Below are positions 29,893 through 39,600 of a stretch of 64,000 bases of DNA, piece after piece. Source of the DNA: Paenibacillus xylanilyticus. GTDB taxonomy: Bacteria > Bacillota > Bacilli > Paenibacillales > Paenibacillaceae. The stretch covers positions 941,001-1,005,000 of the forward strand of contig NZ_CP044310.1 of assembly GCF_009664365.1 (NCBI RefSeq), written 5' to 3'. A program made the position numbers and the translations under genes. The first letter of the stretch is position 1, and every line of letters starts with the position of its first letter. The notes below the pieces were generated by a model, which was given only the letters and a program-made list of their open reading frames with translations, was not told the DNA's origin and made no database searches.

Positions 29893-31128
29893 CTATGAAG
29901 AGAGGGATGTGGATTCCGTTTTGCTCGTAGTAAAAGATTTCTTCAGCCATTGACCGCGCCATTTGGACTGCATTACCAGTACGAGCAGCATGGATGCGGC
30001 TGCAATCAGACTAAGGATGACGAATCCTGGTGTATAGGACTGGTAGGAGCTGTACAGTTGACCAAGAATCAGCGGGAGTGCGTATCCGCCCAAGCCACCT
30101 GCCGCGCCGACAATGCCTGTCATCAGGCCGATTTCATTGCCGAATCGTTGTGGAACCAACTGGAACACGGAACCATTGCCAGCCCCAAGGCACATCATGC
30201 CCAGGAATAACATGACGACGACCACAGGAAGTGGAGGGAGGAAAGAGACACCAACAAGCATGACACAGGCACCGGTGTACAGGAATGTCAGCATTCGCGT
30301 ACCACCAATCTTGTCTGCCAAGTAACCGCCGACCGGTCGGAAGAAGCTTCCGGCAATAACGCAAAAGGTTGTGATATCAGCGGCCCGGACAGGAGACAAG
30401 CTATATTGGGTGTTGAAGAAGATGGTCAGATAGTTACACAATCCCACGAAACCGCCAAAGGTTACACAATAAAATGCACAGAATACCCAGGCATCCCTTT
30501 GTTTCAGCAAGGTGCCGTACTCAGAGAGCTTCTTCGGTGCTGGTCGGTTAGGACTGTTACGGGCAAAGATGGAGAATAGGATGAAAACGACCACGATTGG
30601 AATGATGGCGAGTCCAAAAACGACTTCCCAGCTGCCGAAATGAGTAGCCAGTCGGTTGGCAAACAGAGTAGCGAGTACCGTCCCGCTATTCCCTGCTCCG
30701 GCAATTCCCATAGCAAGTCCCTGGTGCTCCTTGGGATACCATTGTCCCGCAAGTGGAAGAGCGGCGGCAAAAGAGGCCCCGGCAACACCGAGCAGGAGAG
30801 CAACAACATACAACTGGCTTAGGGAGTCCACCCACAACCAGCCTAATAATAACGGAATTAGCGTAATCGACATTCCGATCTGGGCCGTAAGTTTTGGACC
30901 AATATAATCGGACATAAAGCCAAGCACAAGTCTAAGAATGGAGCCGCCAAGGATGGGCAGTGCCACAAGGTTGGCTTTTTCCAGAGGGGTCATCGGGTAG
31001 TCCATGGCAATAACAACCGCGAGGGGGCCAAGCATGCCCCAGATCATAAAACTGATATCAAAATACAGAAATGCCCCGAACAGGCTGGGCTTATGCCCGC
31101 TCTTCCAAAAACTTTTGCTCTCCACCAT
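29893..31128 (-). CDS. nasA: nitrate/nitrite transporter, NarK/NasA family (MFS)
   Basis: A 411-aa major facilitator with 12 predicted membrane segments. Nitrate-family signatures are visible: GMLGPLAVVIAMDYPMTP near residue 32, AGAGNSGTVLATLFANRLA in the fifth helix region (nitrate signature), and GIVGAAGGLGGYALPLILG in the eleventh. Its leader contains a perfect sigma-A promoter and a two-hairpin ANTAR-type antiterminator. It is divergent from nasBC, and together they provide uptake and reduction of nitrate for assimilation. Confidence 0.92.
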   Translation of the reverse strand: MVESKSFWKSGHKPSLFGAFLYFDISFMIWGMLGPLAVVIAMDYPMTPLEKANLVALPILGGSILRLVLGFMSDYIGPKLTAQIGMSITLIPLLLGWLWVDSLSQLYVVALLLGVAGASFAAALPLAGQWYPKEHQGLAMGIAGAGNSGTVLATLFANRLATHFGSWEVVFGLAIIPIVVVFILFSIFARNSPNRPAPKKLSEYGTLLKQRDAWVFCAFYCVTFGGFVGLCNYLTIFFNTQYSLSPVRAADITTFCVIAGSFFRPVGGYLADKIGGTRMLTFLYTGACVMLVGVSFLPPLPVVVVMLFLGMMCLGAGNGSVFQLVPQRFGNEIGLMTGIVGAAGGLGGYALPLILGQLYSSYQSYTPGFVILSLIAAASMLLVLVMQSKWRGQWLKKSFTTSKTESTSLSS

Positions 31129-31185
31129 TCAGCATCGCTCCTCATCCAATTGAATAATCTTACCCTGTCTTTGTGCAGTTCAGGC

Positions 31186-31229
31186 AAAAAAAGGCCGCAA
31201 TTCGTCCAGATGATGAACGATTTGCGGCC
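31186..31229 (-). terminator. nasA leader terminator
   Basis: Minus strand GGCCGCAA (31222-31229) pairs with TTGCGGCC (31193-31200), with additional TCGT/ACGA pairs in the loop, followed by seven T (31186-31192). It lies in the nasA 5' leader, 58 bp before the start codon, and shares bases with hairpin P2. Confidence 0.92.
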
Positions 31230-31267
31230 TCATTGCCGGCAGGCAGGACACGTCATTGTGTTCCTGC
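31223..31267 (-). promoter_or_regulatory. two-hexaloop ANTAR-type antiterminator, nasA leader
   Basis: Minus strand P1 (31243-31267) is GCAGG-A-ACAC / GTGTCCTGC closing the hexaloop AATGAC. After a one-base gap P2 (31223-31241) is CGGC / GCCG closing the hexaloop AATGAG, with a bulged C and extra pairs below. Both loops have A at position 1 and G at position 4, the hallmark of RNAs bound by ANTAR-domain antiterminators. The 3' arm of P2 is part of the terminator stem, so the two folds exclude each other. Confidence 0.82.
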
Positions 31268-31303
31268 ACCTAGTTTGATCACAGCACGGTGATTTTGATT
31301 CAA

Positions 31304-31332
31304 ATTATAAAAAGAGAATTTATGTATGTCAA
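31304..31332 (-). promoter_or_regulatory. nasA promoter, perfect sigma-A consensus
   Basis: Minus strand -35 TTGACA (31327-31332), exactly 17 bp, -10 TATAAT (31304-31309). Such a strong promoter fits a gene controlled mainly after initiation, by the leader terminator. Confidence 0.88.
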
Positions 31333-31388
31333 GAAAAATAACATTAAAATTTTAATTAAATCGTTTTGAAAGTTAATTCAGAATTATG

Positions 31389-31405
31389 TGTTAATTTTGT
31401 TGACA
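31389..31405 (+). promoter_or_regulatory. possible TnrA/GlnR-like box
   Basis: TGTTAATTTTGTTGACA keeps the TGTnA...TnACA ends of the TnrA/GlnR consensus and the AT core, but departs at three inner positions. It overlaps the nasB -35 hexamer, which is an unusual position for an activator site. Confidence 0.35.
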
Positions 31406-31428
31406 TATAATAGGGTTTGCCGTAATCT
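31400..31428 (+). promoter_or_regulatory. nasB promoter
   Basis: -35 TTGACA (31400-31405), 17-bp spacer, -10 TAATCT (31423-31428), which predicts a start near 31435, just before the P1 hairpin. A TATAAT inside the spacer (31406-31411) is an alternative -10 without a good -35. Confidence 0.65.
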
Positions 31429-31439
31429 GAATCTAATAT

Positions 31440-31483
31440 GAAATCACACAATGGCGTGTGATTTCCGGAGGCAACGGTGCCCT
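31440..31483 (+). promoter_or_regulatory. two-hexaloop ANTAR-type antiterminator, nasB leader
   Basis: P1 (31440-31465) is a perfect 10-bp stem GAAATCACAC / GTGTGATTTC closing hexaloop AATGGC. After one base, P2 (31467-31483) is GG-A-GGC / GCC-CT closing hexaloop AACGGT. Both loops have A1 and G4. The 3' arm of P2 (31479-31483) is also the 5' arm of the following terminator. The arrangement mirrors the nasA leader on the opposite strand. Confidence 0.83.
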
Positions 31484-31510
31484 TTTCCGATCCATGGAGA
31501 AGGGATTTTT
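31480..31510 (+). terminator. nasB leader terminator
   Basis: CCCTTTTCC (31480-31488) pairs with GGAGAAGGG (31496-31504), nine pairs including one G-U, followed by TTTTT (31506-31510), 46 bp before the nasB start. Confidence 0.88.
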
Positions 31511-31555
31511 CTGTTTATTTTTAACTCAGCATGTCACAGAGACAGGGGGCAGCCC

Positions 31556-33739
31556 ATGAGCAAGAAGAAGCTGGTTGTTATCGGAAACGGGATGGCAGGT
31601 GTTAGGTGTGTGGAAGAGATCATAGCCGTATCTCCGGATACCTATGAGATTGTTATCTACGGAAGTGAACCACGTCCCAACTATAATCGGATCATGTTAT
31701 CCAAAGTGCTGCAGGGTGAGCACGATCTGCAGGATATTATCATTAATGACTGGAGCTGGTATGAGGATCATGGTATCCGGCTGTGTACGGGTGAGACGGT
31801 CCACAAGATTGATACTCCGTCCAAAACGATTGAAACGATATCCGGAATAAGGGAGTCCTACGATATTCTAATCCTTGCGACAGGGTCTGCTCCGTTTATT
31901 CCGCCCATTCCTGGTGTGGATAAAGAGAGGGTGATGTCTTTTCGCACCATAGATGACTGCGCACGCATGTCCGCGTATTCCAAAGTACATCGTAAGGCAG
32001 CCGTTATTGGTGGGGGATTGCTTGGGCTTGAAGCCGCCCGCGGACTGCTGCATTTGGGAATGGAAGCCGTTGTGGTGCACAACGCATCTTACATTATGAA
32101 TCGGCAGTTGGATCTGCAGGCAGCGACCATGCTTCAGCATGAGCTGGAAGCTCAGGGGATGTCTTTCCTGTTAAACAAAAACACGCAAAAAATTGTGGGT
32201 CGGTCCCAGGCTCAGGGACTTCAATTTACAGATGGAACGAAGCTTGAAGCACAGGTTGTCGTTGTGGCCGTGGGCATTCGCCCCAATGTTGAAGTGGCCA
32301 GGCGGAGCGGAATCAGGACCCACCGGGCGATTGTGGTCGACGATTACATGCGTACCAGCGTACCTGATGTGTATGCTGTCGGTGAATGTGCCGAACATCG
32401 AGGCATCAGTTACGGTCTGGTAGCTCCCTTATATGAGCAGGGGAAGGTACTCGCACGTTTTTTATGCGGACAGGAGACAGCAGAGTATAAGGGTTCTATT
32501 CCATATTCTCAACTGAAGGTGTCTGGCGTTGACGTGTTCTCGGCCGGAAACATTAGCGGAGAAGAAATGCGGACGGCTGTACAGATGCTTGATGGTATTC
32601 GGGGTACGTATAAGAAAATATTGATGAAGGAAGGGCATGTAAGTGGAGCGATCCTGTTCGGGGATACGACGGAGAGTGCCAGCCTATTGGGACTCGTACA
32701 GCGTGGGGCTGGAGTCGAGGAACTTGCTCCGCGCGAGGAAGGGCCGAATCCAGCCGAGAAGGCGGCAGCAGCTTTGGCTGATCAGGAGACAGTGTGCGCC
32801 TGTAACCATGTGAGCAAGGTGATGATCATGAGGGCCATACAGGATAAGGGGCTGCAGACTGCTGAACAGGTGAAGGAGCATACCAAGGCCTCCGGTTCCT
32901 GCGGCGGATGTCGTCCAATGGTGACGGCTCTGGTGAAGCACACGCTGCATCTCCAGAAAAACGGCGGTAATGCAAGCGAAGCAGCAGCTGCGGCAAAAAC
33001 GGCAGAATGGCCCGTTTGCAGTTGTACGGATCTGGGCCATGCCTCGCTGAAAGAAACGCTCAAGCGGTTGTCGGATGGTAATCCCTCTGAGCTTGCAGCT
33101 TCGACAGACCATCACCATCTGTATGGCATTCACGAGGATGATGGAATGAGAAGAATCATGCAGCAGCTGGACTGGAGAACAGAAGAAGGCTGCGATGTCT
33201 GCCATCCTGCACTTCGTTACTATTTGAAGATAACCGGGAAGTGGATGAGTATGCAGCAGCCTGAACGGGCTGGAAACCGGAACGATATTCTGCGGGGCGC
33301 GGTTGTGGGTATCGAGGTCCATGCAGGTGATATGAAGTTCGAAGCCATGGCAGAAGACCTTCAATTCAGGTGGGTTAATGCAGATATGCCTGCTCCCGTG
33401 AGGGTCGTCTTGTCGGGTGGAGCAAGCTCATGGGTAAGCCCGATCGTGCAGGATATCGGTTTGCAGGAATCTCCAGCCGGCTGGGAAATTTACGCGGGTG
33501 GTCATGCGGCTCATCCGGTAAAAGAGGGGGCACTCCTCGGACTTGGCGAGACGGAAGAAGATGCCGTGCAGCTGATCTCGGCATGCGTGGAGTGGTATCG
33601 CCGAACCGCCTGGTACGATGAACCCCTCTGGGCATGGGTAGAGCGATTGGGGTTCATATCGATCCGCGAAAATCTGTTGGATCCACAATTTCAGATCGAG
33701 CTTGCGGACAGAACAGTAAGCGAATTGACTTTTACTTGA
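31556..33739 (+). CDS. nasB: assimilatory nitrate reductase, FAD/Fe-S electron transfer subunit
   Basis: Passes electrons from NAD(P)H to the catalytic NasC subunit. The N-terminal pyridine nucleotide-disulfide oxidoreductase module (about 1-400) has FAD motif VVIGNGMAGVRCVEEI, ATGSAPFIPPIPG, NAD motif AAVIGGGLLGLEAARGL and DVYAVGECAEHRG. Two BFD-like [2Fe-2S] modules follow: CACNHVS with GSCGGCRP (about 420-465), and CSCTDLG with GCDVCHP (about 490-550). The tail (about 575-727) resembles a NIR/SIR ferredoxin-like half domain but lacks the sirohaem/4Fe-4S cysteines. I start at the ATG at 31556 after ACAGGGGGC. An open frame from 31451 exists but lies inside the regulatory leader and is rejected. 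Length of 727 aa is close to Bacillus NasB. Confidence 0.92.
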   Translation: MSKKKLVVIGNGMAGVRCVEEIIAVSPDTYEIVIYGSEPRPNYNRIMLSKVLQGEHDLQDIIINDWSWYEDHGIRLCTGETVHKIDTPSKTIETISGIRESYDILILATGSAPFIPPIPGVDKERVMSFRTIDDCARMSAYSKVHRKAAVIGGGLLGLEAARGLLHLGMEAVVVHNASYIMNRQLDLQAATMLQHELEAQGMSFLLNKNTQKIVGRSQAQGLQFTDGTKLEAQVVVVAVGIRPNVEVARRSGIRTHRAIVVDDYMRTSVPDVYAVGECAEHRGISYGLVAPLYEQGKVLARFLCGQETAEYKGSIPYSQLKVSGVDVFSAGNISGEEMRTAVQMLDGIRGTYKKILMKEGHVSGAILFGDTTESASLLGLVQRGAGVEELAPREEGPNPAEKAAAALADQETVCACNHVSKVMIMRAIQDKGLQTAEQVKEHTKASGSCGGCRPMVTALVKHTLHLQKNGGNASEAAAAAKTAEWPVCSCTDLGHASLKETLKRLSDGNPSELAASTDHHHLYGIHEDDGMRRIMQQLDWRTEEGCDVCHPALRYYLKITGKWMSMQQPERAGNRNDILRGAVVGIEVHAGDMKFEAMAEDLQFRWVNADMPAPVRVVLSGGASSWVSPIVQDIGLQESPAGWEIYAGGHAAHPVKEGALLGLGETEEDAVQLISACVEWYRRTAWYDEPLWAWVERLGFISIRENLLDPQFQIELADRTVSELTFT

Positions 33740-33765
33740 CCCAAAAGGTAGGGAAGGGAGTGAAG

Positions 33766-35904
33766 ATGGGAATGAAGACATCCATGGAAGACAGTTCGTT
33801 TGTTTCAAAACTGCATGTACGGGAGACGCAATGCCCCTATTGCAGCGTACAGTGCAAAATGACGGTCGAGGAAATTGCTGGGCCCATCGCTGGTGAGCGC
33901 CGTGCAGCGTATACCGTTGAAGGCGTGCCGAATGAAGCTTCACAGGGAAGATTGTGTGTCAAAGGCATGAATGCACATCAGCATGCACTGAGTGGACAGC
34001 GACTTCTGCAGCCTCTCATCCGCCGGGATGGTGAACTGATACCTTCTTCATGGCCTGAGGTCACCGAATATATTGCAGGACGTTTTACCAGTCTTCACAA
34101 TCAATACGGAGCTGATGTAATCGGTGTGTATGGAGGGGGTTCCCTCACCAATGAAACAGCCTATTTGCTAGGGAAATTCGCAAGGGTTGCTCTAGGGACA
34201 CGATATATTGATTATAACGGTCGTTTCTGTATGTCAGCCGCTGCCTCAGCAGGAAGTAAGGTGTTTGGCATGGACCGGGGGCTGACATTCCGCTTGTCCG
34301 ACATCCCCCTGGCCCAGTGCATTGTACTTGCAGGGACCAACGTTGCAGAGTGCCAGCCCACGCTGCTGCCTTATTTCAACCAGGCGAAGGAAAATGGAGC
34401 GTACATCATCGTTATTGATCCGCGCAAGACAGCTACTGCAGCCATTGCCGACCTTCATTTGCAGATCAAACCGGGTATGGATGCACTGCTTGCGAACATC
34501 ATGCTGAAGGTCATTATGGAAGCGGGACTTGTGAATGAGCATTTTATTGATGCAAGAACCCAAGGCTATGAGAGTTTGCAGAATGCACTGAGCGAGATAG
34601 ACCTGGAAGAATCCGCAGAGCAATGCGGGGTGGACTTGACCCTGATCCGTCAGGCCGCAATGGCCTATGGTCAGGCGGAGACAGGCATGATCATGACTGC
34701 GCGCGGAGTGGAACAGCAAACGGATGGACATCTTGCGGTCCGTCATTTTCTTAACTTGGTACTGGCAACTGGAAAAATCGGCAGACCAGGCTGTGGTTAC
34801 GGTGCGATCACTGGACAGGGAAACGGACAGGGCGGAAGAGAGCATGGGCAGAAGGCCGATCAATTGCCAGGATATCGTTCCATAGAAAATGAACAGGACC
34901 GCGCACATGTAGCATCCGTCTGGGGAGTTGCACCTGAAAGCTTGCCGGGAAAAGGAGTATCTGCCTATGAAATGATGGAACGGGTTCACGAGCAGGAGAT
35001 CCGTGCCCTGCTTGTGATGGGCTCCAACCCGGTTGTATCCAATCCCAATGTTCGCTTGGTGGAAGAAGGCCTTTGCAAGCTGGATTTTCTGGTTGTGGCA
35101 GATATGTTTCTGTCCGAGACAGCGAAGATGGCTGATGTGGTGCTTCCAATCACGGCTTATCTGGAGAACGAAGGTACGCTGACCAATCTGGAAGGACGGG
35201 TGCTGTTACGGGAACAGGGCAGACCGGCACCGGGAGGGACCCGCCACGATTGGGATATTCTATGCTCCATTGCCAGCGGACTCGGCAAAGCTTCTTATTT
35301 TCAATATGCATGTGCCGAGGATATCTTCAATGAACTCAGATTGGCCAGCCGGGGCGGGGTTGCAGATTACTACGGAATGACCTACGAACGTCTGCGGAGG
35401 GAGAAAGGCATTTACTGGCCCTGTGTTTCTCTGGAGGATGCGGGTGAAGGATTGCTTTTCAGTGAGCGGTTTGCCCATGAGGACGGCAGGGCCACATTCA
35501 CAAGTGAATTAAGTGCTGGCTGGCATGATGTCTCGCGGGAATTTCCTCTGATTCTGACCAATGGCCGCGTCCTTCCTCACTATTTGACTGGCGTACAGAC
35601 CCATCGGAGCCCAGCGCTGGAAGCCCGTGAACTGGAGAATTTTGTGGAACTTCATCCGGGTACAGCTGCACGTCATCGAATTATGGATGGGGAGTGGGTC
35701 GAGATTCAATCAGTGCATGGGAGCTTCACGGTACGTGCCCGTATTAAGGAACATATTCGCGAAGACACACTGTTTGTACCAATGCATTGGGGCGGCATTC
35801 AGAACGTCAATCGGGCGACCAGGCCCGATCTGGACCCTTACTGCCGTATGCCAGGCTTCAAAACGGCGGCTGTAACGATTCGCCCCATGCGATTGGCCAG
35901 ATGA
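33766..35904 (+). CDS. nasC: assimilatory nitrate reductase catalytic subunit
   Basis: Reduces nitrate to nitrite in the cytosol with bis-molybdopterin guanine dinucleotide and one [4Fe-4S] cluster. Cluster ligands are Cys23, Cys26 and Cys30 in CPYCSVQC, and Cys64 in GRLCVKG. MGD-binding blocks include GGGSLTNETAYLLGKFARVALGT, GRFCMSAAASAGSK, VLAGTNVAECQP, VIDPRKTATA and NPVVSNPN. The C-terminal dinucleotide domain has LTNGRVLPHYLTGVQTHRSP and FVPMHWGG. I start at the ATG at 33766 (712 aa, close to Bacillus NasC); the frame is open from 33634 but that would overlap nasB by over 100 bp. It forms an operon with nasB. Nitrite reductase genes are not in the window. Confidence 0.93.
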   Translation: MGMKTSMEDSSFVSKLHVRETQCPYCSVQCKMTVEEIAGPIAGERRAAYTVEGVPNEASQGRLCVKGMNAHQHALSGQRLLQPLIRRDGELIPSSWPEVTEYIAGRFTSLHNQYGADVIGVYGGGSLTNETAYLLGKFARVALGTRYIDYNGRFCMSAAASAGSKVFGMDRGLTFRLSDIPLAQCIVLAGTNVAECQPTLLPYFNQAKENGAYIIVIDPRKTATAAIADLHLQIKPGMDALLANIMLKVIMEAGLVNEHFIDARTQGYESLQNALSEIDLEESAEQCGVDLTLIRQAAMAYGQAETGMIMTARGVEQQTDGHLAVRHFLNLVLATGKIGRPGCGYGAITGQGNGQGGREHGQKADQLPGYRSIENEQDRAHVASVWGVAPESLPGKGVSAYEMMERVHEQEIRALLVMGSNPVVSNPNVRLVEEGLCKLDFLVVADMFLSETAKMADVVLPITAYLENEGTLTNLEGRVLLREQGRPAPGGTRHDWDILCSIASGLGKASYFQYACAEDIFNELRLASRGGVADYYGMTYERLRREKGIYWPCVSLEDAGEGLLFSERFAHEDGRATFTSELSAGWHDVSREFPLILTNGRVLPHYLTGVQTHRSPALEARELENFVELHPGTAARHRIMDGEWVEIQSVHGSFTVRARIKEHIREDTLFVPMHWGGIQNVNRATRPDLDPYCRMPGFKTAAVTIRPMRLAR

Positions 35905-35961
35905 ATCCAAAGCTGTTCATTGTCTCATAACACAAATCAGGTCTGTATGAATGCTGATGTG

Positions 35962-36004
35962 GCTGGGAGTTCCAAGGTTGTTGGAACAACCCGGCTTTTT
36001 TTTT
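35962..36004 (+). terminator. nasBC terminator
   Basis: GCTGGGAGTTCCA pairs with TTGGAACAACCCGGC with one small internal loop, followed by nine T. The rest of 35905-36185 shows no gene. Confidence 0.88.
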
Positions 36005-36185
36005 GCGTAAGTACGTTGGGGTTCAGTAGTTCGCAGGTTTCAGGTAAACGTGAGAAATGGCTCATGATTGTGGCGGAAATATTGGTTATGATGCTAATAA
36101 GGGGTACATGTGTACGTATTTTTAGTTTTTTACTAGACTGGTGAGACGTAGCTAGTCAGTTCATATAGAAGAAGGAGGGGGCGTT

Positions 36186-36605
36186 GTGAACGTATGGGTC
36201 ACGGTGAAAAGCCTGGGCAAACGCAAGCCTGCACTTGCCAAGCAAGCCACAGCACTTCCGGAAACAACCGGAACGTTACGAGAGCTAATCAAACATATGG
36301 TACACGTGCAGGTGAACGCTCTTCAGGAGAAGAAAAACAGTGCGGCGTTGCTCACCTATCTTATGCCTGAGGAAGTTCAACGTAAGGGATCAACGGGAAA
36401 AGTCGGTTTTGGTGAAGTATACAATGAGGAAATTCAAGACATGGAGCATGCGGTTCAAACGGCTATGATGGCTTATGAAGATGGACTGTACAAAGTCTTC
36501 CTCAATGATGAAGAATTGTCCGAATTGGATGCACCACTGGAGTTGCAGGAAGGTGACGAATTGGTGTTTATCCGGTTTACCATGCTTGCCGGCCGCTTGT
36601 GGTAA
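36186..36605 (+). CDS. uncharacterised small protein with ubiquitin/MoaD-like pattern
   Basis: A 139-aa protein I cannot assign to a named family. The N-terminus reads as two strands and a helix (NVWVTVKSLGKR, then GTLRELIKHMVHVQV). A middle helical insert (about 45-95, EIQDMEHAVQTAMMAYEDG) follows. The C-terminus YKVFLNDEELSEL-DAPLELQEGDELVFIRFTMLAG resembles the last strands of MoaD/ThiS ubiquitin-like proteins, where VN-x-LxxGDEVxFI precedes GG. Here the end is AGRLW, so no free Gly-Gly tail exists. The start is GTG at 36186 behind AGAAGGAGGGGG. It lies 23 bp before the giant DUF4132-type gene, almost certainly cotranscribed. Confidence 0.8.
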   Translation: MNVWVTVKSLGKRKPALAKQATALPETTGTLRELIKHMVHVQVNALQEKKNSAALLTYLMPEEVQRKGSTGKVGFGEVYNEEIQDMEHAVQTAMMAYEDGLYKVFLNDEELSELDAPLELQEGDELVFIRFTMLAGRLW

Positions 36606-36628
36606 TTAAACGATAAGGAGGAGATTGG

Positions 36629-39600
36629 ATGAATCAGAAAGATAATGAACTGGTGTATATCAACGGAATGCAAGAGAAGGCAGAATCATTGAACGGGACC
36701 TGGCAGGAGCTTGCAGGATATGTGGTGGAGATGGCTGGTTCCACGTATTTGCGCGGAGATGAAAAAGTATATTTGAATACAGAGGAATTGCTGCAAAAGC
36801 AGGCAGCTGCAACGGGAAAGCCCGTATTCGAACCCTTGCTGAACGTGCTTGAGCAGCTGACGAATGAATGGGTGGTCGAACGAATCCGTTATATTGCTGA
36901 CCGTGCCACCCATTTTCCATACAGTGTCATGTACGAACGCCGTCCTTATCGAACTGCCAATCCGGAGCAGCATTTTGGACAGGTAATCCGCAAGCTCATT
37001 GGATTGCTGCGCATGGAGATTCACCAGTTCTCCCTGAACGATTATGTATCGGTTCGTGAATACAAGTTTGATCATTTGTACGAGGTTCGATCCGTGCTTC
37101 CGGATTGCATTGCATATGATCTGGATCATGACAACGGGGGTATGAAGCAGGCCTTACACGAGATTATATATGGCGATAATCAGTCGGCGTTGCTTACTGG
37201 TGAGATGATCAAAGGTATATTCATGAGTGACCAGCCAGAGGCGTACCATATGGTGGGTGAGCTGCTTGTGGCAGCAAGGCTGCAGGAAGGATTGCGCCAG
37301 AGTATCGTTGAACGGATGGATGAAGGAACTATTGAAGCATTTATATACATATTAAAAGTAATCATCGATCACAATCTGATTCGCTACAGTTCAGTGGTTC
37401 GAGCATTAGCCGTATGGACAGGACTCGGAATTGAAGCGGCCAATTCGCGCGTTGCATCACAGTTGATTGAGCAAGCCTATGAAGCGCTAACCGATGCAGC
37501 TGTTCGTGAAGATTGGGAGCAGGATTCCAATGCCAATAAGATATTCATCAGTCTGTGGGCAACGGCTGTTATTGAAGAGGACCATCTTAATGACAAATTA
37601 ATCCGTATTATGGATCACGGCCAACTGTATCAGAAAATCGTTGCGCAATATGTGCTTGCGAACAGTCAGAATCGTGACCTGAGGCTAAGGATTGCCCGTC
37701 GATATCTGGACGTACAGGATCTGGAGCTGATGCACTGGATTATCCAAAACTATGATGCCATGTACATGCATAACTGGCACTTCGAGGATGGAGAGAATCA
37801 GCGCAGCATTCACATTTCGCCCCTGCCTGTCTTTGAAGACAAGGCAATTCGGCGTCAGGACTTCGATCAATTTAAGCAGCTGCTGGACCGCATTCCTCTG
37901 GGAGGGGAAGGTGGACCATCTGGCGTTCTTGAATATGTCCATTACCGGATTGAACAGAATGATGTGGTCAAAAAAATGCTCTATCTGGCTGCGTATGATA
38001 TGGACCCTGATTGGATCGGAGAAGTCATTGCAATCAAGGACATGCTGAGCCCGGAACTTCGAGGTGAGTTGTTATCCCAGTTCGTTCAGCAGCCTGATAA
38101 CGAGGTGCAAAGACAGTTTGTGTTTGAGAGCCTGTCCGACAAAAGCATGAGTAACCGGGAGATTGCCCTAGTCAAAGTGAGGAAGCTTGAGCTGACTACT
38201 GACGAGATGAAACAGATGGAGGCCTTGCTCAAACTCAAGACCGGTTCACTTCGGCAGAAGGTCATTCAGGTACTTTTGCTGCAGCCTGCGGATCAGCTGG
38301 CGGTATCACTGGAACGTTTGCTGAAAGCGAAGAATGAATTGCAGCGTCTTGGTGCACTTGAGCTGTTGACCGAAATTTCGGCAGATCCGGAACGTGCAGA
38401 TCAGCATGAGCAATTACAGCCGTTAGCTGGACTGATCCAGAAGCCTACCGCGAAGGAGCAAAAGCTGCTGGACAAGCTGGCGAAAGAGGGCAGCCGGTAT
38501 ACCTCTTCGAATGGTTTTGGATTGTTCGATCCATCCCGGGTGGAGCCCTTGCTGCAGGAGAAGCGTGATCTTGGTGATTTTAATCCGAAGGAAATCTTTA
38601 CGCTTTCGCTGGAAAAGGCCAAACCATTTATGGAAGGATTAGATGCTCTGGTCCATCAACACAGGGATCATGAGTATGAGGTGGAGTATTATGCGGGCTA
38701 CCGTGAGACGCTTTTGATTGGAGCCAGCCTGCGCTCCATGTTCTCCTATGCGGAACGAAATAAGATGAAACAGCTGGAGCAATATCCTCTCCACGACGTT
38801 TGGGAGGCGTATGTTGCGCAGAGCGATCTGAATAGTCTGGAACTCATGCAGCTCTATTTTATTTTGCAATTCAGCACACTGAGCGGCAACTTGGATGAAC
38901 ATTACAGCTATTATCACGATCAATATGATTATAACGAATTAAGCAAAATCCCATTATTGGAAGGCTGGCGCAAGTCCTTTGCCGAACAGACCTATCCTCT
39001 ATCCTATATGGAAGAAATGAAGCGGATGGCGGCTTCGCTGACCTATACAGATCAGGTTGCCGAATTGATTGCGGCAGCGTTCATGGACAGCGACCCTGCA
39101 GATACATTTGAGATTGCGGAGAAGACATGGGCTTCCATTATCGCCAGTATGCCGGACGATCAACTGGAGAAGGAAGCCGGCATGCTTCATATCCTGACGG
39201 AACGGTGGAACTACCTGGTAAGAAGCAGAATATATGATGATGCCAGTTTCCAACGATTTTTCCAAACGGCGTACCAGTTCATCAACCTTGTGGGAAATAC
39301 ACAGCGTTTCTCCCTGTTATCATTCGAGGATTACGTGCGGGCATTCAAACTGCGTTTGATTGAGAAACAGACGATGTACCGTCAGTTGCTGACGGGCGGG
39401 GAGCGTTTTGCATTCATTCGTGAGCTGACGTCGACACGCACCGAAGGTATCACGGATGATCCGGAACTTATAGAGCTGCGGAATACTGTCGTTGAACGAA
39501 TTCTGGAGATCGAACTGACACGAGGTGAGCTTTCCACCGAAGTCAGCACACTGGCCATGAAGTTTGAACGAATTGAAGGCATGGAACATTGGGTGCATCT

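Noticed and set aside
31451..31555. Longer NasB reading frame starting at 31451
   Set aside because: This ATG-less extension overlaps hairpins P1, P2 and the leader terminator and lacks a ribosome site; the ATG at 31556 has one and gives the expected length.
33634..33765. Longer NasC start inside nasB
   Set aside because: It would overlap nasB by over 100 bp; the ATG at 33766 has a GGGAAGGGAG site and yields 712 aa, matching the family.
36100..36120. Near-palindrome around GTACATGTGTAC before the small ubiquitin-like gene
   Set aside because: Short and imperfect with no matching copy elsewhere in the window; not enough to call an operator.
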